Below are positions 7,790 through 17,465 of a stretch of 43,901 nt of DNA, in pieces. Source of the stretch: Clostridiales bacterium (GTDB lineage Bacteria; Bacillota; Clostridia; Lachnospirales; Lachnospiraceae); the NCBI GenBank assembly GCA_029098165.1, contig JAQXNU010000195.1:1-43901 (forward strand), given 5' to 3'. The notes beneath the pieces are model-generated. The model did not search any database and had not been told where the DNA came from. It saw only the letters and a list, made by a program, of their open reading frames with translations. Position 1 is the stretch's first letter; each line of letters opens with the position of its first letter. The translations under genes were made by a program, and so were the position numbers.

Positions 7790-7990
7790 TTATAATCTTG
7801 TAACGTTAGTAGCTTGTGGTCCTTTTGCTCCCTGAACTACTTCGAACTCAACTTCCTGTCCTTCTTCTAAAGACTTGAAGCCTTCCATGTTAAGTCCTGA
7901 GTAGTGTACGAATACATCGTTACCTTGCTCATCAGAGATGAAACCAAAACCTTTTTGATTGTTAAACCACTTTACAGTACCTTTGTTCAT
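7790..7990 (-). CDS. Cold-shock protein (CspA family)
   Basis: A 66-residue single-stranded nucleic-acid-binding OB-fold protein. RNP1 KGFGFI (13-18) and RNP2 VFVHY (26-30) are intact; the protein begins [10 protein letters not shown] as expected for the family. I chose the ATG at 7990. An in-frame ATG five codons earlier would place the TTTGGAGGA ribosome binding site inside the coding sequence, whereas that site is well spaced from 7990. It has its own consensus promoter (8061-8089) and a 5' UTR of about 60 nt, which in this family often mediates cold regulation. Confidence 0.95.
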   Translation of the reverse strand: MNKGTVKWFNNQKGFGFISDEQGNDVFVHYSGLNMEGFKSLEEGQEVEFEVVQGAKGPQATNVTRL

Positions 7991-8060
7991 GAGATAATCC
8001 TCCAAATAAAAATAAAATATTGTTGCTTTTTACTAGATAATACCTAGTTATAACATATCA

Positions 8061-8089
8061 ATAATACCATTTTTACTAAGTTATGTCAA
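8061..8089 (-). promoter_or_regulatory. Promoter of the cold-shock gene
   Basis: Minus-strand TTGACA (8084-8089), a 17-bp spacer and TATTAT (8061-8066). This near-consensus promoter fits a highly expressed gene. The predicted start is near 8054. Confidence 0.8.
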
Positions 8090-8110
8090 TCCCTAAAATG
8101 TCAAGTAAAA

Positions 8111-8428
8111 TCATTGTAAAATATTTAGTAAAGCAATTCCAACGATTTGTATGACCAAAATCAATGGCATTCCAATCACAAATGTACGATGTTTTGTCTT
8201 ATGACGAAATACTCGCATTCCCAAAATAGAACCAATACTTCCACCCAGTATGGCGACCAAGAATAACGTGCGTTCTTTCACCCGCCACTGGCCCTTTTTT
8301 GCTCTTTTTTTATCGATGCCCATACTACAAAATCCCGCAAGGTTAAGCAAAACTGCATATACAAGAAGAAGCACGCATAGCGTACTTCTTCTTGTCATAA
8401 TTGATTGTATGAGCATTAAAGCTTCCAC
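8111..8428 (-). CDS. DUF1294 family membrane protein
   Basis: A protein of up to 105 residues with about three hydrophobic segments. The DUF1294 signature is clear: a FCSMGIDKKRAKKGQWRVKE stretch, then LGGSIGSILGMRVFRHKTKH. The function of the family is unknown. The longest frame starts at a GTG that overlaps the aspS TAG stop by one base. ATG codons 4 and 10 codons further in are alternatives, the first also being served by the GAGGAAG at the aspS end. It is the last gene of the rel-to-aspS operon and is probably translationally coupled to aspS. Confidence 0.85.
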   Translation of the reverse strand: MEALMLIQSIMTRRSTLCVLLLVYAVLLNLAGFCSMGIDKKRAKKGQWRVKERTLFLVAILGGSIGSILGMRVFRHKTKHRTFVIGMPLILVIQIVGIALLNILQ

Positions 8429-10227
8429 TATTCTTCCTCAGCAGCTGCCTTTGTAATATCAATACAAAGTTCTTCTAACTGCTTAGAATCTACAACATCT
8501 GGTGCATCTGTCATTAAACAGGAAGCATCTTTAATCTTAGGGAATGCAATTACATCACGGATAGAATCCTCTTTTGCCATTAACATAACAAGACGATCTA
8601 AACCATAAGCTAAACCAGCGTGAGGTGGAACACCATATTTGAAGGCATTTAATAAGAATCCAAACTGTTCATAAGCTTGTTCCTTTGTAAATCCAAGTAC
8701 TTCAAACATCTTTTCCTGAATATGATTCTGGAAGATACGAACGGAACCACCGCCGATTTCAGTACCATTTAATACGATATCATAAGCTTTTGCTCTTACT
8801 CTGCCTGGATCTGTATCGATGAATTCTAAGTCCTCTTCCATTGGCATTGTAAATGGATGATGCATTGCTTTGAATCTTCCTTCTTCTTCAGAGTACTCAA
8901 GTAATGGGAACTCAGTTACCCATAAGAAGTTGTACTGATTCTTATCAAGCAATCCTAATTGATTTGCGATTTCAAGACGAAGTGCACCAAGAACATCCCA
9001 AACAACTTTATTCTTATCCGCTGCAAATAATAATAAGTCTCCTGGCTTACCATTCATTGCCTCTACTAATGCTTTTAATTCTTCTTCTGTCATAAACTTA
9101 GCGAAAGAAGATTTGTAAGTTCCATCTGCATTGATTGCAAGGTAAGCAAGACCTTTTGCACCGTATCCTTTTGCAAATTCAACTAATGCATCAATCTTCT
9201 TACGAGGCATCTCGCCCTGACCTTCTGCATTGATACCTCGAACAGAACCGCCGTTAGCTAGTGCACCTGTAAATACAGAGAAACCACAGTCTTTTACAAC
9301 CTCAGATACATTTTTAAGTTCCATTCCAAAACGAGTATCTGGTTTGTCAGAACCATAACGATCCATCGCATCCTGCCATGTCATTCTCTGGATTGGAAGC
9401 TGAACATCAACTCCAATGGTTTCTTCAAATACTTTCTTTAATAAACGTTCGTTTACGTCGATTACATCATCAACGTCAACGAAGCTTAATTCCATATCGA
9501 TCTGAGTAAATTCTGGCTGACGGTCTGCACGTAAATCTTCATCTCGGAAACATCTTGCAAGCTGGAAGTAACGGTCATAACCTGAAACCATTAATAACTG
9601 CTTGAATAACTGAGGAGACTGTGGAAGTGCGTAGAAGTTACCTGGATGTACACGGCTAGGTACTAAGTAATCTCTTGCACCTTCTGGCGTTGATTTACAA
9701 AGCATTGGAGTTTCGATTTCAAGAAATCCTTCCTCTGCTAAGAACTGTCTTGTTAACGTAGCGACCTGACTTCTTAAGATGAAGTTACGCTGTAAATCAG
9801 GTCTTCTTAAATCAAGGTAACGATATTTTAAACGAAGCTCTTCTTTTGTCTTGGAATTCTCTTCAATTGGGAAAGGAGGAGTCTCAGATTCAGAAAGAAT
9901 ACGAACTTCCTTTGCTCTGATCTCGATTGTACCAGTTGCTAAGTTTTCATTTACTGCACCGGAACGAGCTTCTACTGTACCAACAACCGCAATTACAAAT
10001 TCACTACGTAATCTATATGCTTTATCGAAATTTTCTTTCCCGCAGTCACCTTCTTCAAAGATGATCTGTAATAAACCAGAACGATCTCTTAAATCAACAA
10101 AGATAATTCCACCTTTATTTCTACTTTTTTGAACCCAACCCATTACGGTAACTGTTTGTCCAATGTTACTCTGATTAAGTTCTGTACATCTATGACTTCT
10201 ATGCAAGCCTTTCATTGACTCTGACAT
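8428..10227 (-). CDS. aspS: Aspartyl-tRNA synthetase
   Basis: A 599-residue class II synthetase of the bacterial type. Order of domains: N-terminal OB-fold anticodon-binding domain (about 1-110, GWVQKSRNKGGIIFVDLRD), catalytic core with motif 2 (QLARCFRDEDLRADRQPEFTQ) and a GAD insertion (about 310-420). Class II motif 3 is GLAYGLDRLVMLM near the C-terminus. Length is normal (580-600). The ATG follows AGGAGGAAGTTGAC. It follows hisS by 46 bp in the same direction, the usual clostridial order. With DUF1294 it closes the operon that begins at rel. Confidence 0.97.
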   Translation of the reverse strand: MSESMKGLHRSHRCTELNQSNIGQTVTVMGWVQKSRNKGGIIFVDLRDRSGLLQIIFEEGDCGKENFDKAYRLRSEFVIAVVGTVEARSGAVNENLATGTIEIRAKEVRILSESETPPFPIEENSKTKEELRLKYRYLDLRRPDLQRNFILRSQVATLTRQFLAEEGFLEIETPMLCKSTPEGARDYLVPSRVHPGNFYALPQSPQLFKQLLMVSGYDRYFQLARCFRDEDLRADRQPEFTQIDMELSFVDVDDVIDVNERLLKKVFEETIGVDVQLPIQRMTWQDAMDRYGSDKPDTRFGMELKNVSEVVKDCGFSVFTGALANGGSVRGINAEGQGEMPRKKIDALVEFAKGYGAKGLAYLAINADGTYKSSFAKFMTEEELKALVEAMNGKPGDLLLFAADKNKVVWDVLGALRLEIANQLGLLDKNQYNFLWVTEFPLLEYSEEEGRFKAMHHPFTMPMEEDLEFIDTDPGRVRAKAYDIVLNGTEIGGGSVRIFQNHIQEKMFEVLGFTKEQAYEQFGFLLNAFKYGVPPHAGLAYGLDRLVMLMAKEDSIRDVIAFPKIKDASCLMTDAPDVVDSKQLEELCIDITKAAAEEE

Positions 10228-10273
10228 GTCAACTTCCTCCTATTTTTCTAATTTATCATAGTAAAACTAATCG

Positions 10274-11521
10274 CTATTTTAAGAAATAGTCAGCAATCTT
10301 ATCAAGATCAACTTCCACCTGTTCACCAGTCTCCATATTCTTGATATTAGCCTTGCCATTTGCTAACTCATCTGCACCAAGAATTACGGTGTTCTTCGCA
10401 CCGATCTTATTCGCATACTTCATCTGAGCTTTTACGGAACGATCCATATAATCAGTTTCTGTAATAACACCTTCATTACGAAGCTTAGTTACTAAGCTAA
10501 ATGCCTGTGCTTTTGCTTCCTTACCTAAGATACCAACATAAAGTTCCACTGCAGGCTGCTTTGGTAATTCGGTTTCTTCTTTTTCAAGGAAGTAGATGAT
10601 ACGTTCGATCCCCATACCAAAACCAACGGATGGGATGTCCTGTTTTTCATCGATTTCGTGGATCAGACCATCATATCTTCCTCCACCACAAAGAGTAAAT
10701 CCGTCTTCGTTCACGAATTCGAATACTGTCTTAGTATAATAGTCAAGGCCACGAACAATTCCTGTATCGATTTCAAATGGTATATTTAAAGTTGTTAGTA
10801 AACTCTTTAATTCTTCAAAGTGTTCTGCACACTCTTCATCTAAATAATCAATCGTACGAGGTGCATCTTTTACAATTTCCTTGCACTTTTCTTCTTTACA
10901 GTCAATAACACGCAGCGGATTCTTCTGCATTCTCTCACGGCAAGTTGGACAAAGGTCATCCTCATGTTTTTTTAGAAATGCTAATAATGCTTCGTTGTAT
11001 GTTTTACGGCAGTTTTTACATCCGATGCTGTTGATGTGTAATTTTGCTTTCTTTAAGCCAATCTCCTGAATGAATGTTGTGATTAAAGTAATCAATTCCA
11101 CTTCAGCCAATGGACTCTTAGAACCAACAAATTCCACACCAAACTGATGATGTTGACGTAATCTTCCGCTTTGTGGTTTCTCATAACGAAATGCTGGTGT
11201 TACATAAAACATCTTTGTTGGCTGACTTTCTGCATAGAGATTATTCTCAAGGAAAGCACGCATAGCTCCTGCTGTTCCTTCTGGTTTAAGGGAAATACTA
11301 CGATCCCCCTTATCTAAAAATGTATACATCTCTTTTTGTACTACGTCAGTTGTCTCACCAACACCACGTGAGAATAATACGGTATGTTCAAAAACTGGAG
11401 TAATAATCTCTTTAATGTTATACGCCTTGCAAAGTTTTCTTGCAAGCTCTTCAATCAGCGTTCTCTTGTACATATTATCACCGTACCAGTCCTGGGTTCC
11501 CTTGGGACGTTGTGTTATCAT
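10274..11521 (-). CDS. hisS: Histidyl-tRNA synthetase
   Basis: A 415-residue class II synthetase. Motif 1 region [16 protein letters not shown] start ([18 protein letters not shown]), motif 2 [20 protein letters not shown], the histidine-specific [12 protein letters not shown] and GGGRYDGLI segments, and an anticodon-binding domain from about residue 325 are all present. A CPTCRERM cysteine pair around residues 190-200 and further Cys residues between motif 2 and the HisA region suggest the optional metal-binding insertion seen in many Firmicutes. The ribosome binding site is GGAGG before ATGATAAC. No T-box leader is visible, consistent with expression from the rel operon. Confidence 0.97.
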   Translation of the reverse strand: MITQRPKGTQDWYGDNMYKRTLIEELARKLCKAYNIKEIITPVFEHTVLFSRGVGETTDVVQKEMYTFLDKGDRSISLKPEGTAGAMRAFLENNLYAESQPTKMFYVTPAFRYEKPQSGRLRQHHQFGVEFVGSKSPLAEVELITLITTFIQEIGLKKAKLHINSIGCKNCRKTYNEALLAFLKKHEDDLCPTCRERMQKNPLRVIDCKEEKCKEIVKDAPRTIDYLDEECAEHFEELKSLLTTLNIPFEIDTGIVRGLDYYTKTVFEFVNEDGFTLCGGGRYDGLIHEIDEKQDIPSVGFGMGIERIIYFLEKEETELPKQPAVELYVGILGKEAKAQAFSLVTKLRNEGVITETDYMDRSVKAQMKYANKIGAKNTVILGADELANGKANIKNMETGEQVEVDLDKIADYFLK

Positions 11522-11534
11522 CTCATTTCCTCCT

Positions 11535-12176
11535 TTATACTGCCGATAATTTTATTTCTTTATGATTTACTTCATAAATATATCTCTTTATATCATCAAA
11601 TTTCTTATCATTTACCATCTCTAAAAATGTTAAGAAAATTTTCATATCAAAATTTTTAACCTCATCAATCATTAATTCGATTGCTTGATCAATTTCAAAT
11701 GCCGCTCGGTAAGGCCGTTCCGTCACAAGTGCTGCAAACACATCACATGTCCGAAGAATTCTTGCTCCATACGGAATTGCTTTTCCAACCAGATTGTCTG
11801 GATATCCAGAACCATCAAAATTCTCATGATGGTGATAGATACAATTTAAAATTTCATCCGAGTACGTAGCCTCTTTTACTAAAATATCATAGCCTAACTT
11901 AGGATGCAATCTTACATACTTCATTTCTTCAATTTTTAATGTATCATTCTTACGTCCGTATAAATACTCTCCCAAACGCAGTTTTCCGATATCATGTACC
12001 ATACCTGCTTCCGCTAATTCATGACATTTTGCTTTGGATAATTTCAGTTCCGTTGCTAAACGGAATGCTAGATTACTTACTAATATACCATGAGTAATTG
12101 CCTCTTCCAGATCTTCTTTACATATCTCATTAAATGCGTCTGATTCATTTAAATCCAGACCCTTTTCTGATATCAT
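11535..12176 (-). CDS. HD-GYP domain protein, probable c-di-GMP phosphodiesterase
   Basis: A 213-residue stand-alone HD-GYP protein. Metal ligands are in place: an early THGILVS histidine, HD at 61-62 (MVHDIGK), a [10 protein letters not shown] histidine, and [12 protein letters not shown] at 115-126, which is the diagnostic HD-GYP signature. DVFAAL and RPYR follow. The family hydrolyses c-di-GMP to pGpG/GMP. There is no receiver or sensor domain. Its ATG overlaps the hemZ stop (TAATG), indicating translational coupling, and it lies inside the rel-MBL-hemZ-hisS-aspS operon. I do not know it as a standard member of that operon. Confidence 0.88.
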   Translation of the reverse strand: MISEKGLDLNESDAFNEICKEDLEEAITHGILVSNLAFRLATELKLSKAKCHELAEAGMVHDIGKLRLGEYLYGRKNDTLKIEEMKYVRLHPKLGYDILVKEATYSDEILNCIYHHHENFDGSGYPDNLVGKAIPYGARILRTCDVFAALVTERPYRAAFEIDQAIELMIDEVKNFDMKIFLTFLEMVNDKKFDDIKRYIYEVNHKEIKLSAV

Positions 12177-13669
12177 TACAACCTTACCCCTTCCTTAACA
12201 TTAGCTAAGAAATCAACTTTTCGTTGTATCATCTCATCCACACGTCCAACATAGTCGATCACGCTTTTCACATTTTCCACACGTTCAATCCTATTTTCAT
12301 CATGGAATACAAACTTGGAAGATCCCCCAGCACCAAGTGCTAAGATTGTCTGTTTTTCCTCCATGATTAGTACATTATAAATACCTTCTTTTCCTAATCG
12401 TGCATAACCAACATTCTCAAGATTCTCAGCCATGTTCTTCTGACGATAAAGATAATATGGCAGATAATTATGCTCTTTTGCAAACTTTACTGCTCGACGC
12501 TGCATTTCTTCTACATTAGTTGCTGCATACTTTTCATAATCCGCTGCATTGGTATTTAATCTGGCTGCACGCTTTATTGCTAACGTATGAACCGTCAGAT
12601 CATCCGGGTTCATCTTTCCGATTTTTTCTAAGGTATAAGAAACATCCTCTGGATTTTCACCAGATAGTCCAAGAATAATATCCATATTGATATTATCATG
12701 ACCGATTTCTCTTGCCATATAGAAAGCTTCTTCAATTTGTTCTGTCGTATGATGTCGACCGATAAGATCCAAAGTCTTTTGTCTCATAGATTGCGGATTG
12801 ATGGAGATTCGGTTCACTCCCATATCTTTTAACACTTGAAGTTTTTCTCTCGTGATACTGTCAGGACGTCCTGCTTCTACTGTGATTTCTACTGTCTGTT
12901 TTGTATCGAAATTCTTATAAAGCGTATCTAATAAGTACTCCAACTGTTTTGCACTTAATGTAGTTGGTGTTCCCCCTCCTACATAAATGGTGCTTAACGT
13001 CTTATTGAGCGCACGAGATGCATACTCGATTTCTTTAGTTAAACTCTGTAGATACGGTTCTACTAGATGTTCAAATCTTCCTAACGGATAAGAAGTGAAA
13101 GAACAGTAATTACAAGTACTTGGACAAAATGGAATTCCAACGTATACGCTATATCCATTTTTATAATCTAACTGACTTAGGATTTCATTCTCTCGTCTTG
13201 CGACTTGCAAACTCAAATCAATCTTTTCGTCCGAGCAGTAGTATTCAGATCCCATAAATTCTCGAATCTTTGCTTCTGGTTCATGAATTTCTAATCGTTC
13301 CAATACTTGTTTCGTTGGACGAATTCCAGTAAGTGTTCCCCATGGAAGACCGTGTCCAGTTGCCTCATACAAAACTTCATATGTTGCTCGATGTAATGCA
13401 TTACGATAAATCGAACGATTTAATGTCTGTTGCGTAAATTTCATACTTCGATCAATCCTTGGTTTTTGACTTTCATAATACCGAACTTCAAACTGATCCT
13501 TCTGAAGCAGAAATTCCATCGTTGGACCATCAATTGGTTCTGTATGACTTACTACCACTGGTACCTGACTCTCTTTCTCAATTGTAAGTTCTTCTTTTGG
13601 GTAAAATGACTTAATTAACGGGCGTATATCCTGTTCGTAGTCCTCACCGTACATTTTTATTGCAATCAT
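12176..13669 (-). CDS. hemZ: Coproporphyrinogen III dehydrogenase-like radical SAM protein HemZ
   Basis: A 497-residue radical SAM enzyme of the HemN/HemZ group, linked to oxygen-independent haem or tetrapyrrole biosynthesis. The cluster motif is C182-x3-C186-x2-C189 (FCPSTCNYC). YVGGGTPTTL, VEAGRPDSIT and RISINPQSM follow in the usual order. The first 170 residues are the HemZ-specific N-terminal region. I chose the ATG at 13669, two bases after the upstream gene's stop, with GGAAGTGGAG as ribosome binding site. The reading frame extends 28 codons further upstream, but only inside the metallo-hydrolase gene. Confidence 0.9.
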   Translation of the reverse strand: MIAIKMYGEDYEQDIRPLIKSFYPKEELTIEKESQVPVVVSHTEPIDGPTMEFLLQKDQFEVRYYESQKPRIDRSMKFTQQTLNRSIYRNALHRATYEVLYEATGHGLPWGTLTGIRPTKQVLERLEIHEPEAKIREFMGSEYYCSDEKIDLSLQVARRENEILSQLDYKNGYSVYVGIPFCPSTCNYCSFTSYPLGRFEHLVEPYLQSLTKEIEYASRALNKTLSTIYVGGGTPTTLSAKQLEYLLDTLYKNFDTKQTVEITVEAGRPDSITREKLQVLKDMGVNRISINPQSMRQKTLDLIGRHHTTEQIEEAFYMAREIGHDNINMDIILGLSGENPEDVSYTLEKIGKMNPDDLTVHTLAIKRAARLNTNAADYEKYAATNVEEMQRRAVKFAKEHNYLPYYLYRQKNMAENLENVGYARLGKEGIYNVLIMEEKQTILALGAGGSSKFVFHDENRIERVENVKSVIDYVGRVDEMIQRKVDFLANVKEGVRL

Positions 13670-13670
13670 T

Positions 13671-14309
13671 TTAAACTCCACTTCCATAAGGATTATTCTT
13701 TTGCTCATATCCAATTGTTGTTTTTGGTCCATGACCTGGATATACAACCACATCCTGTGGGAGTGTGGTCAATAGCATCGTAAGTGACCGCTCTAATGCA
13801 AAATCACTTCCTGTTGGAAAATCTGTTCTTCCATAAGACTCTAAAAATAACGTGTCTCCACTGATTAATATCTTATTTTCCTCAAAGAAATAGCATACAG
13901 ATCCTTTCGTATGTCCTGGTGTAGCAATTACCTTTATTTTTGTATCAAGAAAAGAAAGTTCTTCTTGATTCTTTATCAGAATATCTGGGAAAAGGGTCAC
14001 ACGCTGACCAAACATAGCAGAACAATTCATACGATCATCCATTGCTAAGTCTTTTTCCGCTTCCAACATATAAACTTTCGCATTGGTAAGACGAACTAAA
14101 TCAGATACTCCCGTAATATGATCAAAATGGCCATGGGTTAAAAGAATGGCCTCTACCGTCAGATGGCACTGATTGATATAATTATAAATCTTATTGGCAT
14201 CCTCACCCGGATCAAAAACCAATGCTTTTTTCGTATCTTCATTTGCTACAATATAGCAATTCGTCTGAATCGGTCCAACCTGAATGGCTGTTATACTTAA
14301 ATTATTCAT
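13671..14309 (-). CDS. MBL-fold metallo-hydrolase (glyoxalase II-like)
   Basis: A 212-residue metallo-beta-lactamase fold protein. The binuclear zinc motif HGHFDH is at 59-64 (His59, His61, Asp63, His64). It is followed by TPGHTKGSVC and SGDTLFLESYGRTDFP (bridging Asp), and a final PGHGPKTTIG histidine. This composition matches YcbL/GloB-like hydroxyacylglutathione hydrolases, whose clostridial substrates are unclear. The ATG at 14309 has AGAGGAAAC in front; a longer frame to 14369 would overlap rel. It lies between rel and hemZ, a common clostridial position. Confidence 0.9.
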   Translation of the reverse strand: MNNLSITAIQVGPIQTNCYIVANEDTKKALVFDPGEDANKIYNYINQCHLTVEAILLTHGHFDHITGVSDLVRLTNAKVYMLEAEKDLAMDDRMNCSAMFGQRVTLFPDILIKNQEELSFLDTKIKVIATPGHTKGSVCYFFEENKILISGDTLFLESYGRTDFPTGSDFALERSLTMLLTTLPQDVVVYPGHGPKTTIGYEQKNNPYGSGV

Positions 14310-14349
14310 TGTTTCCTCTCTCCTGAATATCTCTCCCTGATTCCCTGCA

Positions 14350-16638
14350 TTATCCAGTCGTACGTTCAATGTCGATCACGCTCTCAATTGCACGTAATTT
14401 TGAAGTTATATAAGCTAGCTGCTCTACTCCTTTAATTTCAAATCCGACACTAATCGTTGCTGTTCCCTGTTTACTAGTACGAACTGTCATTGACGTAACA
14501 TCAATCTTTGCTTCGGTAAATACACGAGATACGTCTAACAAGACACCATTTCGGTTATTTGCATAGATTTTAATCTCAGCAGTATATAGTTCACCATTCT
14601 TCTTATCTTCATTGATGTTCCATTCAGCACCAATCAATCTTGCACGATCTTCTTCTGGAAGATTGATGATATTGATACAATCGGTACGATGAACCGAAAC
14701 ACCTCGGCCTCTTGTAACAAAACCAATAATTTCGTCTCCAGGAACTGGCGAACAACACTTACTGAAGTGAACTGCCACATCATGAATCCCTTGAACAACG
14801 ATTCCACCTTTCGATTTCACAATGGCTGGTTTATCAAATTTCACATCTGCCATTGTTTCAAGGACTTTTTCATCCGTCATTTCTTTGCGATTCTTTTTCG
14901 TGTGTTCTTCTTGAAGTTTATTAATGACCTGACCTTCTTTTAGACCGCCATGACCAACTGCAGCATAAATCGAATCCCAGTCACGGAATCCATACTTCTT
15001 CATGACAGTGCTCATAAATTCAGGTTTTAATATTTCGCTCATTACGATACCCTTAGACTTGCAATATGCAATTAAGAGTTCTTTTCCGCGAATGATATTG
15101 TCTTCTTTTAATTCCGTCTTAAACCATTGATTAATCTTATTTTTCGCCTGAGTCGACTTAACAATATTTAACCAGTCACGGCTTGGGCCTTTAGAATTTT
15201 GTGAAGTAATGATCTCAATTCGATCTCCGTTTTGGATTACATAATCTATTGTAACTAACTTTCCATTTACACGTGCTCCGACCATCTTATTACCAACGGC
15301 ACTATGAATGCTATATGCAAAATCGATTGGATTAGATCCAGCCGGAAGGTTTTTTACATCTCCTGTTGGTGTAAAGCAATACACACTATCTGAGAACAAA
15401 TCCAAATCATTCTTTAACAAACTTAAAAACTCTTTATTATCCGAAAGATCTCTCTGCCACTCTAGAATCTGACGAAGCCACGTAAGCTTAGCTTCTTCCG
15501 TATCATGAGTATTCTTTCCATCCTGACCTTCTTTGTACTTCCAATGGGCAGCAATACCATATTCCGCAGTACGATGCATCTCAAATGTACGAATCTGAAT
15601 CTCAAATGGCTGGCCATTTGGACCGATCAGTGTTGTATGCAAGGACTGATACATATTCGGTTTTGGCATTGCAATATAATCTTTAAAACGTCCTGGAATC
15701 GGTTTATACATCTCGTGGATGACACCTAAAGCAGCATAGCAGTCTTTTACCGTATCTACGATAATACGTACTGCAAATAGATCATAGATTTGATCCAGTG
15801 TCTTATTCTGATTGACCATTTTCTTATAAATACTAAAGAAATGTTTTACACGTCCATCTATCTTTGCCGGAATATTTGCGTCTTTAATGTGAGTACCTAC
15901 TTGCTCTACAATGCCCGCAATAAATTCTTCTCTTTCTTCTTTTCTTGAAGCAATCTTTTCATTTAAATCTTTATATACTTCTGGTTCAAGATATTGTAAT
16001 GACAGGTCATCCAGTTCAATCTTAATCTTAGAAATACCAAGTCGTTGAGCAATTGGAGCATAGATATCCATCGTCTCTCTTGATTTTTCAATCTGTTTTA
16101 CTGGAGACTGATACTGCATCGTACGCATATTATGCAGACGATCGGCAAGTTTGATCAGAATGACACGAATATCTTTAGCCATAGCAAGAAACATCTTACG
16201 AAGATTCTCTGCTTGGATTTCAACTTTATCCTTTGAATAATTCAATTGAGTCAGCTTGGTTACCCCATCAACTAACAGCGCCACTTCGTCGCCAAATTCC
16301 TTTGCAATTTCTGGAACCGTCAATACGGTATCTTCTACAACATCATGAAGAATACCAGCCACAATTGTCTCTTTATCCAGCTCGAGTTCCGCAAGTATGA
16401 TCGCTACACATAGTGGATGAATAATATACGGCTCTCCTGATTTACGAAGTTGGTCTTTATGTGCAAAATTCGCAACTTTATAAGCCTTCTCGATGATTGA
16501 AAGATCAGTCGAAGGATGATATGCACGAATTGTTCTAACTAAATTTTGATATAACTCATCTGGGCTAGTAAAATCTGAAGGAACAAAACCTATTTTTTTG
16601 TCTCTTTCATAGAAAACTTTTCTGTTTATTCCATCCAT
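14350..16638 (-). CDS. rel: Bifunctional (p)ppGpp synthetase/hydrolase
   Basis: A 762-residue RelA/SpoT homologue, the stringent-response enzyme. Domains in order: HD hydrolase (HDVVEDT at 98-104, with a complete His-Asp box, so hydrolase is probably active), a synthetase domain with MPKPNMYQSLHTT and EIQIRT, TGS (from about 400, CFTPTGDVKNLPAGS), a helical/zinc-finger region with HFSKCCSPVPGD, and ACT at the C-terminus (YTAEIKIYANNRNGVLLDVS). Length is slightly above the usual 730-740. It is the first gene of the long operon, with its own promoter at 16692-16720. Confidence 0.96.
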   Translation of the reverse strand: MDGINRKVFYERDKKIGFVPSDFTSPDELYQNLVRTIRAYHPSTDLSIIEKAYKVANFAHKDQLRKSGEPYIIHPLCVAIILAELELDKETIVAGILHDVVEDTVLTVPEIAKEFGDEVALLVDGVTKLTQLNYSKDKVEIQAENLRKMFLAMAKDIRVILIKLADRLHNMRTMQYQSPVKQIEKSRETMDIYAPIAQRLGISKIKIELDDLSLQYLEPEVYKDLNEKIASRKEEREEFIAGIVEQVGTHIKDANIPAKIDGRVKHFFSIYKKMVNQNKTLDQIYDLFAVRIIVDTVKDCYAALGVIHEMYKPIPGRFKDYIAMPKPNMYQSLHTTLIGPNGQPFEIQIRTFEMHRTAEYGIAAHWKYKEGQDGKNTHDTEEAKLTWLRQILEWQRDLSDNKEFLSLLKNDLDLFSDSVYCFTPTGDVKNLPAGSNPIDFAYSIHSAVGNKMVGARVNGKLVTIDYVIQNGDRIEIITSQNSKGPSRDWLNIVKSTQAKNKINQWFKTELKEDNIIRGKELLIAYCKSKGIVMSEILKPEFMSTVMKKYGFRDWDSIYAAVGHGGLKEGQVINKLQEEHTKKNRKEMTDEKVLETMADVKFDKPAIVKSKGGIVVQGIHDVAVHFSKCCSPVPGDEIIGFVTRGRGVSVHRTDCINIINLPEEDRARLIGAEWNINEDKKNGELYTAEIKIYANNRNGVLLDVSRVFTEAKIDVTSMTVRTSKQGTATISVGFEIKGVEQLAYITSKLRAIESVIDIERTTG

Positions 16639-16691
16639 TGTTTCAAGACCAATCCTTTCATTTTGTCTATGGTAACATACATTATCTCTTT

Positions 16692-16720
16692 ATTATAATG
16701 ACTAAAGCGCAAAAAATCAA
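16692..16720 (-). promoter_or_regulatory. Promoter of the rel operon
   Basis: Minus-strand TTGATT (16715-16720), a 17-bp spacer and TATAAT (16692-16697), about 55 bp upstream of the rel ATG. Confidence 0.7.
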
Positions 16721-16765
16721 TCTTTTTGACATATACCATACTTAGTTTATAGTATTTACAAAAAT

Positions 16766-16808
16766 AAGGTATGCAAACCAATCACAAAATGTTTGATTTA
16801 CATACCTT
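16766..16808 (-). terminator. Terminator after apt
   Basis: AAGGTATG (16766-16773) and CATACCTT (16801-16808) pair, with further A-T pairing inside (GCAAACC/GGTTTG-type). The minus strand continues into ATTTTTG. It separates apt from rel. Confidence 0.7.
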
Positions 16809-16835
16809 ATCTTATATATATGATTTCATCTAATA

Positions 16836-17360
16836 TTATTTACCTTCATACTTAATTACAGATGCAATATCATATCCTTTTAATTTTTCACGACCGTTTA
16901 AGCCTTCTAATTCCATTAAGAATGCGATCTTAACAACTTCGCCACCAAGCTGTTCAATTAACTTGATGATTGCTTCGATTGTACCACCGGTAGCAATCAA
17001 GTCATCGATAATAACTACTTTCTGTCCTGGTTTAATAGAATCTTTATGCATCTCAATTGTTGCTGTGCCATATTCAAGAGCGTATTCCATCTCGATTGTT
17101 TCGCATGGTAATTTACCTTTTTTACGTACAGGAACAAATGCTTTATTTAAATTATACGCAACTGGTACACCAAAGATAAATCCACGAGATTCTGGTCCAA
17201 CAACCACATCAAAATCTACATCTTTTAATTCGTCCATGATAGCATCGATTGACATCTTTAAGCTATCTTTATCCTGAAGTACACTCGTTACATCACGAAA
17301 GATAATCCCTTCTTCTGGAAAATCAGGGATACTTCTTACATAATCTTCTAACTTTTTCAT
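16836..17360 (-). CDS. apt: Adenine phosphoribosyltransferase
   Basis: A 174-residue type I phosphoribosyltransferase converting adenine and PRPP to AMP. The PRPP loop is VVIIDDLIATGGTIEA (about 115-130). The family-specific N-terminal IPDFPEEGIIFRDVT and GPESRGFIFGVPVAY are present. Length is normal. It has its own extended -10 promoter and terminator, so although it sits directly upstream of rel (as in many Firmicutes) it appears to be transcribed separately. Confidence 0.97.
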   Translation of the reverse strand: MKKLEDYVRSIPDFPEEGIIFRDVTSVLQDKDSLKMSIDAIMDELKDVDFDVVVGPESRGFIFGVPVAYNLNKAFVPVRKKGKLPCETIEMEYALEYGTATIEMHKDSIKPGQKVVIIDDLIATGGTIEAIIKLIEQLGGEVVKIAFLMELEGLNGREKLKGYDIASVIKYEGK

Positions 17361-17423
17361 CTTCTATCTCATACCTTTCTTTGTACATCTTCTGGTGAAG
17401 TGTGCTTTTTGGGTCCACTCCGT

Positions 17424-17432
17424 ATTATAGCA
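17424..17432 (-). promoter_or_regulatory. Extended -10 promoter of apt
   Basis: Minus-strand TGCTATAAT (TGnTATAAT, an extended -10) with only a weak TTCCCT-like -35. It lies about 65 bp upstream of the apt ATG. Confidence 0.55.
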
Positions 17433-17465
17433 CGGAATAATTAATTAGGGAAGTAATTTCTTCGC

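Noticed and set aside
13670..13753. hemZ starting at 13753 with 28 extra residues
   Set aside because: The extension lies within the metallo-hydrolase gene and has no ribosome binding site; ATG 13669 has GGAAGTGGAG and fits the family N-terminus.
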